Origin: Bufo bufo
Lineage: Eukaryota > Chordata > Amphibia > Anura > Bufonidae
Length of the DNA: 64,000 bases
Reading direction: 5' to 3'
Assembly (NCBI RefSeq): GCF_905171765.1
Contig: NC_053393.1
Location: forward strand, 192,165,921-192,229,920
The notes beneath the pieces were generated by a model. It worked only from the letters and a program-made list of their open reading frames with translations. It had not been told where the DNA came from and ran no database searches. Both the position numbers and the translations under genes were made by a program. Positions 1 through 9,535 of the stretch are shown in pieces (positions within the stretch are counted from its first letter, which is position 1; the number at the start of each line of letters is the position of its first letter).

Positions 1-1016
1 TAAGAGATCAGGGCTGCCAGGCAGCAGGGGGCAGACCCTCCCCCCCTCCCCAGTTTGAATATCATTGGTGGCCAGTGCGGCCCCCCCCCCCTCTATTGAA
101 ATAATAGGTTGGTGGCCAGTGCGGCCCCCCCCTCCCTCTATTGTAATTATTCGTTGGTGGCACAGTGTGCGCCCCCCCCCCTCCCTCTATTGTAATAATT
201 CGTTGGTGGCACAGTGTGTGCCCCCCATCGGCCCCCCCTCCCTCTATAGCATTAACAACATTGGTGGCCAGTGTGTGGCCTCCCATCTCCCCCCCCCCAT
301 CATTGGTGGCAGCGGAGTTCCGATCGGAGTCCCAGTTTAATCGCTGGGGCTCCGATCGGTAACCATGGCAACCAGGACGCTACTACAGTCCTGGTTGCCA
401 TGGTTACTTAGCAATAGTACAATAGTAGAAGATTCATACTTACCTGCTGGTGGCTGCTGCGATGTTCGTGTCCGGCCGGGAGCTCCACCTACTGGTAAGT
501 GACAGGGTCTGTGCGGCACATTGCTAAATGAACTGTCACTTACCAGTAGGAGGAGCTCCCGGCCGGACACGAACATCGCAGCTCCCAGGTAAGTATGAAT
601 CTTTTACTATTGTACTATTGCTAGTAACCCACTGCCACCAATGATCGGGGGGGAGATGGGAGACCGCACACTGGCCACCAATGTTGTTAATGCTATAGAG
701 GGAGGGGGGGCCGATGGGGGGCGCACACTGTGCCACCAACGATTTATTACAATAGAGGGAGGAAGGGGGGGGGGGCGCACACTGTGCCACCAACGATTTA
801 TTACAATAGAGGGAGGAAGGGGGGGGGGCCGCACACTGTGCCACCAACGATTTATTACAATAGAGGGAGGAAGGGGGGGGGGGGGCGCACACTGTGCCAC
901 CAACGAATTATTACAATAGAGGGAGGAAGGGGGGGGCCGCACTGGCCACCAATGATATTCAAACTGGGGAGGGGGGGGGGGTCTGCCCCCTGCTGCCTGG
1001 CAGCCCTGATCTCTTA
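1..1016. repeat. Long palindrome with G/C-rich minisatellite arms
   Basis: The first base pairs with base 1016: the sequence opening the window reappears reverse-complemented ending in ctctta at 1016. The arms are about 1-505 and 533-1016 around a short spacer near 506-532. Each arm holds four or so units of roughly 45-55 bp, made of a C-run (G-run in the right arm), ctctattg-type sequence and ggtggcacagtg-type sequence. The inner arms share a cggccggacacgaac block. The left arm meets the window edge, so the palindrome may extend further. Open frames here are artefacts of the repeat. It is probably a fold-back element or palindromic satellite; I do not recognise the family. Confidence 0.8.
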
Positions 1017-1200
1017 CAGGGGGATATGATAGTACAATTAACCCCTTCAGGTGCGGCACCTGAGGGGTTAATTGTGCTGATCACGGCCCCCTGTAAGAGA
1101 TCGGGTGCTGCCAGGCAGCAGGGGGCAGACCCCCCCCTCCCCAGTTTGAATATCATTGGAGGCCAGTGCGGATCGGATACTGCTAGGCAGCAGGGGGCAG
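1017..1200. repeat. Small palindrome plus truncated copy of the arm
   Basis: Positions 1017-1083 form a second inverted repeat: cagggggatatgat at the left, accccttcaggtg/cacctgaggggt at the centre, and gccccctg at the right. From 1084 the sequence taagagatcgggtgctgcc repeats the opening of the window in direct orientation for about 90 bp, then diverges with a further aggcagcagggggcag repeat. The palindrome at 1-1016 is therefore part of a longer arrangement of alternating arms. Confidence 0.7.
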
Positions 1201-1214
1201 TCATGTACACAGTT

Positions 1215-1690
1215 TGTAGTATATTCTAACTAGAAGCGTCCCCATCACCATGGGAACGCCTCTGTGTTAGAATATACTGTCGGAAATGAGGTTTCACGAT
1301 CTAACTCATATCCGACAGTATATTCTAACATAGAGGCGTTCCCATGGTGATGGGGACGCTTCAAGTTAAAATATACCATCGGATTGGAGAAAACTCCGAT
1401 CCGATGGTATAAAAGGGACTCCAGACTTTACATTGAAAGTCAATGGGGACGGATCCGTTTGAAATGGCACCATATTGTGTCAACGTCAAACGGATCCGTC
1501 CCCATTGACTTGCATTGTAATTCAGGATGGATCCGTTTGGCTCCGCACGGCCAGGCGGACACCAAAACGACTTTTTTTTCATGTCCGAGGATCCTCCAAA
1601 AATCAAGGAAGACCCACGGACGAAAAAACGGTCACGGATGACGGAAAAACGGGACCCCGTTTTGCGGACCGTGAAAATATACTGTCGTGT
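1215..1690. repeat. Chain of inverted repeats (fold-back MITE-like)
   Basis: Three hairpins follow one another. The first pairs about 1215-1265 with 1316-1366 (gcgtccccatcaccatggg against cccatggtgatggggacgc). The second is 1372-1410 (taccatcggat/atccgatggta). The third pairs 1436-1462 with 1487-1511 (ggggacggatccgtttg/caaacggatccgtcccc). A looser one lies at 1620-1675. No coding content is convincing. It looks like adjacent or composite palindromic non-autonomous DNA elements of unknown superfamily. Confidence 0.65.
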
Positions 1691-1694
1691 GCAA

Positions 1695-2250
1695 TAAGCC
1701 TTAGTAGGAGGCCACCAAGTGGCACAATGACAGAGTCTGGAGGAGGCAGCAGTATGAGGAGGAGACCACCGAGTGGCACAATGACAGAGTCTGGAGGTGG
1801 CGGCAGCAGCAGTAGCAGCATCAGGAGAAGGCCACAGAGTGTCACAATGACCGAGTGTGGAGGTGGCAGCAGTATGAGGAAGCCACCGAGTGGCACAATG
1901 AAAAAGTCTGGAGGTGCTGGCAGCACCAGTAGAAGCATCAGGAGAAGGCCTCCGAGTGGCACAACGAGTCTGGAGGTGGCGGCAGCAGCAGCATCAATAG
2001 GAGGCCACAGAGTGGCACAATGACAGAGTGTGGAGGTGGCAGCGGCAGCAGCATCAGGAGGATGCCACAGTATGGCACAATGACAGAGTGTGGAGGTGGC
2101 GATAGCAGCAACATCAGGAGGAGGCCACAGAGTGGCACGACGATGAGAGATTGCAGAGGTGGCAGCAGCATGAGGGGGCCAGAGAGTGTCACGATGACGA
2201 GAGATTGTGGAGTTGGCAGCAGCATGAGGAGGCCACAGAGTGGCCGATTC
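1695..2250. repeat. Minisatellite of ~50-60 bp units
   Basis: About ten imperfect units contain the consensus blocks aggaggccaccgagtggcac, aatgacagagtctgga and ggtggcagcagc. On the plus strand they translate to RRPPSGTMTESGGGSS-like repeats, on the minus strand to leucine-rich ones. The open frame shifts part-way through (about 2020) and there is no start context, domain or splice evidence, so I treat it as non-coding tandem repeat. Confidence 0.75.
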
Positions 2251-2497
2251 ATCTATTCATTTATAGGGAATATGGAACAGAATAGAAGGTTAAAATTTCT
2301 CAACTTTATAAAGTGTTGCTTAAAACACGATTTAATAATACACGTTCTCCGGCACAAAAGTCTTGGCAAATTGATTGTCCTTGAATTTCCCTAGAAGATT
2401 GGAATAATATATTGGCAAATTTAAGTTTACTTTCCTAATTTTAATCAAGTTTTGGTTTAATTTAATATTCAATATTTAATAAATTTAATAATAAAAA
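2251..2497. other. AT-rich spacer, nothing recognised
   Basis: AT-rich sequence between the minisatellite and the DNMT3-like fragment. I looked for the missing left end of the hAT element that ends at 9298 (a TAGAGATG-type end preceded by TCCCTAAT) and did not find it here. Confidence 0.5.
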
Positions 2498-2786
2498 TTA
2501 AGTGTTGCCTAAGACAGGAGAGAATCCGCCAGTCTTCTGTTTATTCAACAACGTGGTTACGATGGAGAAAGCATTCCAAAAAACAATTTCTCTCCACCTG
2601 GAGACGAATCCTGTCAAGATTGATGCAAGTGTGGTATCGGATGCTCATCGACCCAGATACTTCTGGGGGAACCTGCCTGGCATGAACAGGCCTCTAGAAT
2701 CTACAGACAATGAGAAGACAAAGCTTGAAGATATAGTAGCTTTGAGCCCAGAAGAGTCGCGAAGTTCATCAAGATACGTCAATAAG
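2498..2786 (+). pseudogene. DNMT3-like DNA methyltransferase C-terminal fragment, part 1
   Basis: The frame from 2502 encodes a stretch matching the C-terminal catalytic domain of vertebrate de novo DNA (cytosine-5) methyltransferases DNMT3A/3B. It contains PKTGEN, LFNNVVTM at motif VI, NPVKIDASVVSDAHRPRYF and FWGNLPGMNRPLEST, then a frameshift into VAKFIKIRQ, the counterpart of the family's AKFSKVRT. The active-site ENV of motif VI reads NNV, so the catalytic glutamate is lost. The reading continues over what I recall as several exons in vertebrate DNMT3 genes, which suggests a processed copy (inference). It is interrupted at 2786 by the hAT element at 2787-7280, and the C-terminus resumes near 7390. 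It is not functional. Homology is judged from memory of the family; a translated search would settle it. Confidence 0.8.
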
Positions 2787-3339
2787 TAGTGATGTCGCGA
2801 ACATAAAATTTTCAGTTCGCGAACAGCGAACGCGAACTTCCGCAAATGTTCGCGAACTGGCGAACCGGGCGAACCGCCATAGACTTCAATAGACAGGCGA
2901 ATTTTAAAACCCACAGGGACTCTTTCTGGCCACAATAGTGATGAGAAAGTTGTTTCAAGGGGTCTAACACCTGGACTGTGGCATGCCGGAGGGGGATCTA
3001 TGGCAAAACTCCCATGGAAAATTACGTAGTGGACGCAGAGTCGGGTTTTAATCCATAAAGGGCATAAATCAACTAACATTCCTAAATTGTTTGGAATAAC
3101 GTGCTTTAAAACATCCAGTGTGTGTATACGATCAGGTATGATGTTGTATCGATCAGGTAGTGTAAGGGTTACGCCCGCATCACAGACATTGACAGACCAA
3201 ACTCCCCTTTTAATGCACCGCAAACAGTTCATTTGCACAACCGCAAACTCCCCATTTGCACAAGGTTGGATACCAAGCTAGCCACGTCCCGGTGATGTCA
3301 TTGAAGGTTTCTTCCTCCACCCAGCCACGTACAACACCA

Positions 3340-4180
3340 AGGGTCCCCGAAAGGTCAATTGAATTGATTTTTCGAACGGGGAGATGGTTAAAAAAACGCT
3401 GGCTCCCTCCCCTTTGTTTTTATCCACGGTGACTGCGTCTGCGCCGTGCAATTTACTGTCACACCCGATATGAGTGGTATTTTCTGTAGTACTATTCTCA
3501 TCAGTTTAATCCCTCTAACGTCCCCGACTCCCCAATCTGGGGGCCATTTATTAAACAGATTTTTCGGACGGGGAGATGGTTAAAAAAACGCTGGCTCCCT
3601 CCACTCTGTTTTAATCCACGGTGACTGCGTCTGCGCCGTGCAATTTACTGTCACACCCGATATGAGTGGTATTTTCTGTAGTACTATTCTCATCAGTTTA
3701 ATCCCTCTAACGTCCCCAATCTGGGTGCCATTTATTTAATAGATTTTTCGAACGGGGAGATGGTTAAAAAAACGCTGGCTCCCTCCACTCTGTTTTAAAC
3801 CACGGTGACTGCATCTGCGCCGTGCAATTTACTGTCACACCCGATATGAGTGGTATTTTCTGTAGTACTATTCTCATCAGTTTAATCCCTCTAACATCCC
3901 CAATCTGGGGGCCATTTATTAAATAGATTTTTTGAACGGGGAGATGGTTAAAAAAACGCTGGCTCCCTCCACCGATATGAGTGGTATTTTCTGTAGTATT
4001 ATTCTCATCAGTTTAATCCCTGTTACGTCCCATATCAGGAATTGCCTTTTATGAAAAAAAATTTAGGCCGGGTACCTTCGACTGCCTTCACAGTGACAGA
4101 CCAAACTCTCATACACTAAACTGAATTGATTTCAGGAACCGGGAGATGGAAAAAGCAGCTTGGTCGGTCCTCTTACTCCC
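3340..4180 (+). repeat. U2 snRNA-derived tandem units (about 5)
   Basis: Units of about 183-193 bp are anchored by gatttttcg...ggggagatgg at about 3366, 3559, 3742 and 3926, with a more divergent one at about 4127. In order, each carries tgtagta, ttctcatcagtttaat, acgtcc, catttattaaa, gatttttcgga, gggagatgg and ctccctccactc. This follows U2 snRNA from the branch-point-recognition region through stem IIa, the Sm-site region (GAUUUUUGGA in U2) and stem III. The divergent unit keeps agcttgg...ggtcc, closer to genuine U2. The U2 5' end and the 3' stem IV are missing or unrecognisable. No snRNA promoter is visible, so these are non-functional derivatives. The match is from memory of U2 but spans many ordered blocks. 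Confidence 0.82.
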
Positions 4181-4189
4181 AAATTGGGG

Positions 4190-6800
4190 CACTGCGCGTA
4201 TCAGTGGTTGGCACTGGCAGTGGGCACACTACAGTCAGTGGAAGAGGGCCTGACACACACTGGCAGCAGGCAAGCAACTGAAATTACACTAAAGTGTAAA
4301 AATTAAATGCCTTATTTATCGGCAAGCTACTGTGCCACCCGGTATGAGTGGTTGGCACTGGCAGTGGGCACACTACAGTCAGTGGAAGAGGGCCTGACAC
4401 ACTGACTGGCAGCAGGCAAGCAACTGAATTTAGACTACTGTCTAAAAATTAAATGCCTTATTTATCGGCAAGCTACTGTGCCACCCGGTATCAGTGGTTG
4501 GCACTGGCAGTGGGCACACTACAGTCAGTGGAAGCGGGCCTGACACACACTGGCAGCAGGCAAGCAACTGAAATTACACTAAAGTGTAAAAATTAAATGC
4601 CTTATTTATCGACAAGCTACTGTGCCACCCGGTATCAGTGGTTGGCACTGGCAGTGGGCACACTACAGTCAGTGGAAGCGGGCCTGACACACACTGGCAG
4701 CAGGCAAGCAACTGAATTTAGACTACTGTCTAAAAATTAAATGCCTTATTTATCGGCAAGCTACTGTGCCACCCGGTATCAGTGGTTGGCACTGGCAGTG
4801 GGCACACTACAGTCAGTAGAAGCGGGCCTGACACACACTGGCAGCAGGCAAGCAACTGAAATTACACTAAAGTGTAAAAATTAAATGCCTTATTTATCGG
4901 CAAGCTACTGTGCCACCCGGTATGAGTGGTTGGCACTGGCAGTGGGCACACTACAGTCAGTGGAAGAGGGCCTGACACACTGACTGGCAGCAGGCAAGCA
5001 ACTGAATTTAGACTACTGTCTAAAAATTAAATGCCTTATTTATCGGCAAGCTACTGTGCCACCCGGTATCAGTGGTTGGCACTGGCAGTGGGCACACTAC
5101 AGTCAGTGGAAGCGGGCCTGACACACACTGGCAGCAGGCAAGCAACTGAATTTAGACTACTGTCTAAAAATTAAATGCCTTATTTATCGGCAAGCTACTG
5201 TGCCACCCGGTATCAGTGGTTGGCACTGGCAGTGGGCACACTACAGTCAGTTGAAGTCGGCCTGACACACACTAGCAGCAGGCAAGCAGCTGAAATTACA
5301 CTAAAGTGTAAAAATTAAATGCCTTTTTTATGCAAAGTCCTGTGCCAGCCGGTATGAGTGGTGGGCACTGGCAGTGGGCACACTACAGTCAGTGGAAGTC
5401 AGCCTGACACACACTGGCAGGCAACTAACCTTAGATTAAAGTGTAAAAATTAAGTGCCTATTTTTTAAGCAAAGTCCTGTGCCACTCGGTATGACAGGGG
5501 TGGGCACTGGCAGTGGGCACACTACAGTCAGTTGAAGTCGGCCTGACACACACTAGCAGCAGGCAAGCAGCTGAAATTACATTAAAGTGTAAAAATTAAA
5601 TGCCTTTTTTAAGCAAAGTCCTGTGCCAGCCGGTATGAGTGGTGGGCACTGGCAGTGGGCACACTACAGTCAGTGGAAGTCAGCCTGACACACACTGGCA
5701 GGCAACTAACCTTAGATTAAAGTGTAAAAATTAAGTGCCTATTTTTTAAGCAAAGTCCTGTGCCACTCGGTATGACAGGGGTGGGCACTGGCAGTGGGCA
5801 CACTACAGTCAGTTGAAGTCGGCCTGACACACACTAGCAGCAGGCAAGCAGCTGAAATTACATTAAAGTGTAAAAATTAAATGCCTTTTTTAAGCAAAGT
5901 CCTGTGCCAGCCGGTATGAGTGGTGGGCACTGGCAGTGGGCACACTACAGTCAGTGGAAGTCAGCCTGACACACACTGGCAGGCAACTAACCTTAGATTA
6001 AAGTGTAAAAATTAAGTGCCTATTTTTTAAGCAAAGTCCTGTGCCACTCGGTATGACAGGGGTGGGCACTGGCAGTGGGCACACTACAGTCAGTTGAAGT
6101 CGGCCTGACACACACTAGCAGCAGGCAAGCAGCTGAAATTACATTAAAGTGTAAAAATTAAATGCCTTTTTTAAGCAAAGTCCTGTGCCAGCCGGTATGA
6201 GTGGTGGGCACTGGCAGTGGGCACACTACAGTCAGTGGAAGTCAGCCTGACACACACTGGCAGGCAACTAACCTTAGATTAAAGTGTAAAAATTAAGTGC
6301 CTATTTTTTAAGCAAAGTCCTGTGCCACTCGGGATGACAGGGGTGGGCACTGGCAGTGGGCACACTACAGTCAGTTGAAGTCGGCCTGACACACACTGGC
6401 AGGCAACTAACCTTAGATTAAAGTGTAAAAATGAAGTGCCTTTTTTTTAAGCAAAGTCCTGTGCCACACGGGATGACAGGGGTGGGCACTGGCAGTGGGC
6501 ACACTACAGTCAGTTGAAGTCGGCCTGACACACACTAGCAGCAGGCAAGCAGCTGAAATTACACTAAAGTGTAAAAATTAAATGCCTTTTTTATGCAAAG
6601 TCCTGTGCCAGCCGGTATGAGTGGTGGGCACTGGCAGTGGGCACACTACAGTCAGTGGAAGTCAGCCTGACACACACTGGCAGGCAACTAACCTTAGATT
6701 AAAGTGTAAAAATTAAGTGCCTTTTTTTAAGCAAAGTCCTGTGCCACACGGAATGACAGGGGTGAGCACTGGCAGTGGGCACACTACAGTCTGTGGGCCT
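4190..6800. repeat. Tandem array, ~19 units of ~140-146 bp with dimeric order
   Basis: The block ggcactggcagtgggcacac recurs at about 4210, 4354, 4500, 4644, 4788, 4932, 5078, 5222, 5364, 5503, 5644, 5784, 5926, 6064, 6207, 6346, 6484, 6627 and 6764. Units in the first part are about 144-146 bp and mostly alternate between variants with aaattacactaaagtg and tttagactactgtc. From 5364 the repeat is a clear dimer with steps of 277-282 bp, alternating a gccagccggtatgagtgg start with a gccactcggtatgacagg start. It has no coding capacity. It sits wholly inside the hAT element at 2787-7280. Confidence 0.93.
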
Positions 6801-7288
6801 GCAGCTCCTCACACACAGGCAGGCCAGGCAACTGCAATATGTATATAAAGGAAAAAAAAAAAGCAGACTAATGTTGCAGCCCTAAAAAGGGCTTTTTGGG
6901 GTGCTGTCAGGACGCTGTCCTTACAGCAGAGATCAGATGAGTCTTTCAGGACTGGAGTGGACACTGAATTCACTAGCCTAGCTATCGATTTCCCAATTAA
7001 ATCAGCAGCAGTTACAGTCTCCCTCCTCTCACTAAGACTGCAGCTTCAGAATGAATCTAAAATGGATGCTGTGCAGGAGGTGGGAGGGTCTGGGAGGGAG
7101 GGTATGCTGCTGATTGGCTGGAATGTGTCTGCTGACTGTGAGGTACAGGGTCAAAGTTTGCTCAATGATGATGTATAGGGGGCGGACCGAACATCGCATG
7201 TGTTCGCCCGGCAGAAGCGAACGCGAACAAGCTATGTTCGCCGGGAACTGTTCGCCGTCGGATAGTTCGGGCCATCTCTATCAATAAG

Positions 7289-7563
7289 TATGTCAATAAA
7301 GATTTTACCGCATATAACTGCATGCTGTAACGCTGAACGCTGAATAAATTAGTTTTTCCAAATACTTCCCAAAAGGTTTTACCACATACGGTATAACAGA
7401 GCACGGAGATGGAGAGGGTCTTCGGATTCCCTCCCCCGCACTATACGGACGTCTCAGAAAAGTAGCACTGCTCCCCACAGCAGCACCTGGGAAGGTCATG
7501 GAGGTCCCGGGCATACAGCATCTTTTTGCCCCGCTGAAGAATTATTTTGAAAGTGTGTAGAAG
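7289..7563 (+). pseudogene. DNMT3-like fragment, part 2 (C-terminus)
   Basis: After the hAT insertion, TEMERVFGFP, HYTDVS and GRSW (about 7402-7500) and then, after a frameshift, HLFAPLKNYFESV followed by a tag stop at about 7560 match the extreme C-terminus of DNMT3A/3B (TEMERVFGFPVHYTDVS...RHLFAPLKEYFACV). An in-frame stop follows the HYTDVS block and at least two frameshifts are present. The stretch 7295-7380 contains gattttaccgcatataac repeats that recur at 7612-7680, so the fragment is embedded in, or was overgrown by, the repeat array of the neighbouring hAT end. It is decayed and non-functional. Confidence 0.75.
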
Positions 7564-7565
7564 CC

Positions 7566-9298
7566 ACACGGGGCCCCCACGTTGCAGATTTATCATGGAG
7601 ACATCATGGAGATTTTACCGCATATAACCACAGGGCTGGCCGCTGAATAAATTCGATTTTTCGACTGAAATACTTCAATAAAGATTGACCGCCGCCGACG
7701 TGAACTGAGAATGTATTTGTCTTTTTTACTGAAATAGGCCACTAAACGCTTTCAAGACATATAAACGCCGCCGACATGAACTGAGAATGTATTTTTCTTT
7801 TTGTACTGAAATACAAAATAACACATAACTGCCGCACTGACTGACTGCTACCGCTGCTACTTCCGTGAACCTCTGCACCACCACTTACCGGGTAGGTAGG
7901 CTGCAGCAAAGCAGGTGCTCTATGTCGGGCACGTTTGGCTCCCGACCTTCCACCGTTGCCATCCTGCTGACTCCCAGCCATGCTTTCAACACATATAACC
8001 GCCGACGTGAACCTAGAATATATTTTTCTTTTTGTACTGAAATAGGCCAGTAAACGCGTTCAGCAGAAATAAATGCACAGTAAAGAGCTTATATATTTTT
8101 CCTTCTGTACTGAAATAGGCCACTAAAACGCTTTTGCAACAAATAAGTGCACCAGTAAAGTGCGTATATTTTTTTCTTTCTATAATGAAATTGGCCACTT
8201 AACGCTTTTGCCACAAATAACTGCACCAGTGAAGAGTGATTTTTTTTTCTTTCTGTGCGCTTTCAACACATATATATGCCGATGTGAACTGAGAATATAT
8301 TTTTCATTTTGTACTGAAATAGGCCAGTAAACGCTTTTATTAGAAATAAATGCACTAGTGAAGTGCGTATATATTTTTCTTTCTGTACTGAAATAGGCCA
8401 CTAAACCCTATTGCCACAAATAACTGCACGAGTGAAGTGCGTATATTTTTTCTTTTTATAATGAAATAGGCCACTGAACGCTTTTGCCACAAATAAGTGC
8501 ACCAGTGAAGTGCCTATTTACTTTTCTTTCCATAAGGAAATAGGCCACTAAGCGCTTTTGCCACAAATAAGTGCACCAGTGAAGTGCGTATATTTTTTTC
8601 TTTCTGTATGCTTTCAACACATATAACTGCAGAAGTGAACTGCATATATATTTTTCTTGTTTGAAAAGATATAAGCCACTAAAGGTTTTTCAACATAGCA
8701 CTTGCACCCCAAGAACAAATTGCTGGAATGACAGTGCTGTATAATGGCTATTTGGATCCCCAAATAATCTTTCCCTGCACTTGTAAAATCACTTTTCTAG
8801 CAGTGTCCCTAGCGCCTTCTGACGTCTCTCCCTGCACTAAGATGCTGTGAAATAATTCCTCCCTATACTGTCCCTGCACTTGCAAATCACTTTTATGGCA
8901 CTGTTCCTAGCGCTTTCTGACGTCTCTCCCTGCACTAAGATGCTGTGAAATGATTACTGCCTATCCTTTCTCTGCACTTATAAATCGTTTTTTCAGGTAT
9001 TTTTTTCACAATTGTGTTTTTCCAATTGCTGTCCCTAGCACCTTCTCACGTCTGTCACTGCACTCAGAACACTTGAAAATGTCTGACTCTAAGATGGCCG
9101 CCGCATTTATAGGGCTGTGACATCACAGGGCTGGCTTGCCCCATGTCCTCACACATGTAGTCGCCATTGTTGCCGCGATTTTAGTTTCGTTAGATTCGTT
9201 ACCACAAAGCGCAAGGAAATTTGCATTTGTTGCAAATTGAATTTTTCCTGAAATTCTGATCTAATTCCACTTCATCAGCTTCGATTCGCTCATCTCTA
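7566..9298. mobile_element. Terminal part of a second hAT-family element, with internal tandem repeats
   Basis: The right end at 9298 reads gattcgctcatctcta, i.e. a TAGAGATGAGCGAATC terminal repeat on the minus strand, the same class of end as the small MITE at 48914-49168. Inside it are about ten units of ~75-95 bp with aaataggccactaaacgc and cacaaataagtgcaccag (7690-8640), then two to three units of about 130 bp with tgacgtctctccctgcact (8770-9070). Near the end, a minus-strand TATA-like ctataaatg lies next to gatggccgcc. The left end is not visible. The sequence right after the end, TCCCTAAT, would be its target copy if intact. The DNMT3-like fragment may lie inside this element (inference). 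Confidence 0.65.
9105..9112 (-). promoter_or_regulatory. TATA-like box of hAT end
   Basis: On the minus strand this reads ctataaat, about 190 bp inside the TAGAGATG end. That is a plausible position for the promoter of a transposase transcribed inward on the minus strand. No intact transposase remains downstream. Confidence 0.35.
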
Positions 9299-9535
9299 TC
9301 CCTAATAATACAGAAATATGTTTATTTTCTGCCCCAGTGTTCTGTGAATAGATGATAAATGTGAATTCTGGCAAAACCTCTTGAACAGATAAATAAAAAA
9401 GGGCATATTTAAAAAAAAATTGAATTTATGTTACAAGTGTGATTGTCATTAGCAACATGTGTACTGTTGGAGTTATGTACTATAGTCCTTGTGTTACAAC
9501 AAAATATTGTGTTGTACCTGCTTACACAGTGTTAC
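9299..9535. other. AT-rich spacer, nothing recognised
   Basis: Short AT-rich sequence between the hAT end and LTR-like DNA. I see no gene or repeat structure. Confidence 0.5.

Larger units (their letters stand above)
2787..7280. mobile_element. Non-autonomous hAT-like element, 8-bp TSD TCAATAAG
   Basis: The 8-bp direct repeat TCAATAAG at 2779-2786 and 7281-7288 exactly flanks the element. Its ends are TAGTGATG at the left and CATCTCTA at the right (terminal inverted repeat TAGWGATG), as in hAT elements. Subterminal regions are rich in gcgaac/gttcgc motifs on both sides (2800-2880 and 7180-7265). The interior holds no transposase. It holds U2-snRNA-like tandem units (3340-4180), a ~19-unit array (4190-6800) and an A-tract followed by unique sequence (6840-7180). 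At about 4.5 kb it is long for a non-autonomous element. It inserted into the DNMT3-like fragment and is therefore younger than that fragment. Confidence 0.88.

Noticed and set aside
62..1229. Several open frames on both strands of the G/C-rich repeats
   Set aside because: By-products of the palindromic minisatellite; mirror-image frames occur in both arms.
2502..2789. Functional DNMT3 gene
   Set aside because: Motif VI lacks the catalytic Glu, the frame shifts before the C-terminus, and a 4.5-kb transposon splits it.
4190..6800. CRISPR-like array
   Set aside because: Repeats are contiguous ~140-bp units without unique spacers, in a eukaryotic transposon.
9299..9306. TCCCTAAT as a confirmed target duplication of the hAT end at 9298
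   Set aside because: No matching copy next to a TAG end was found upstream in the window.
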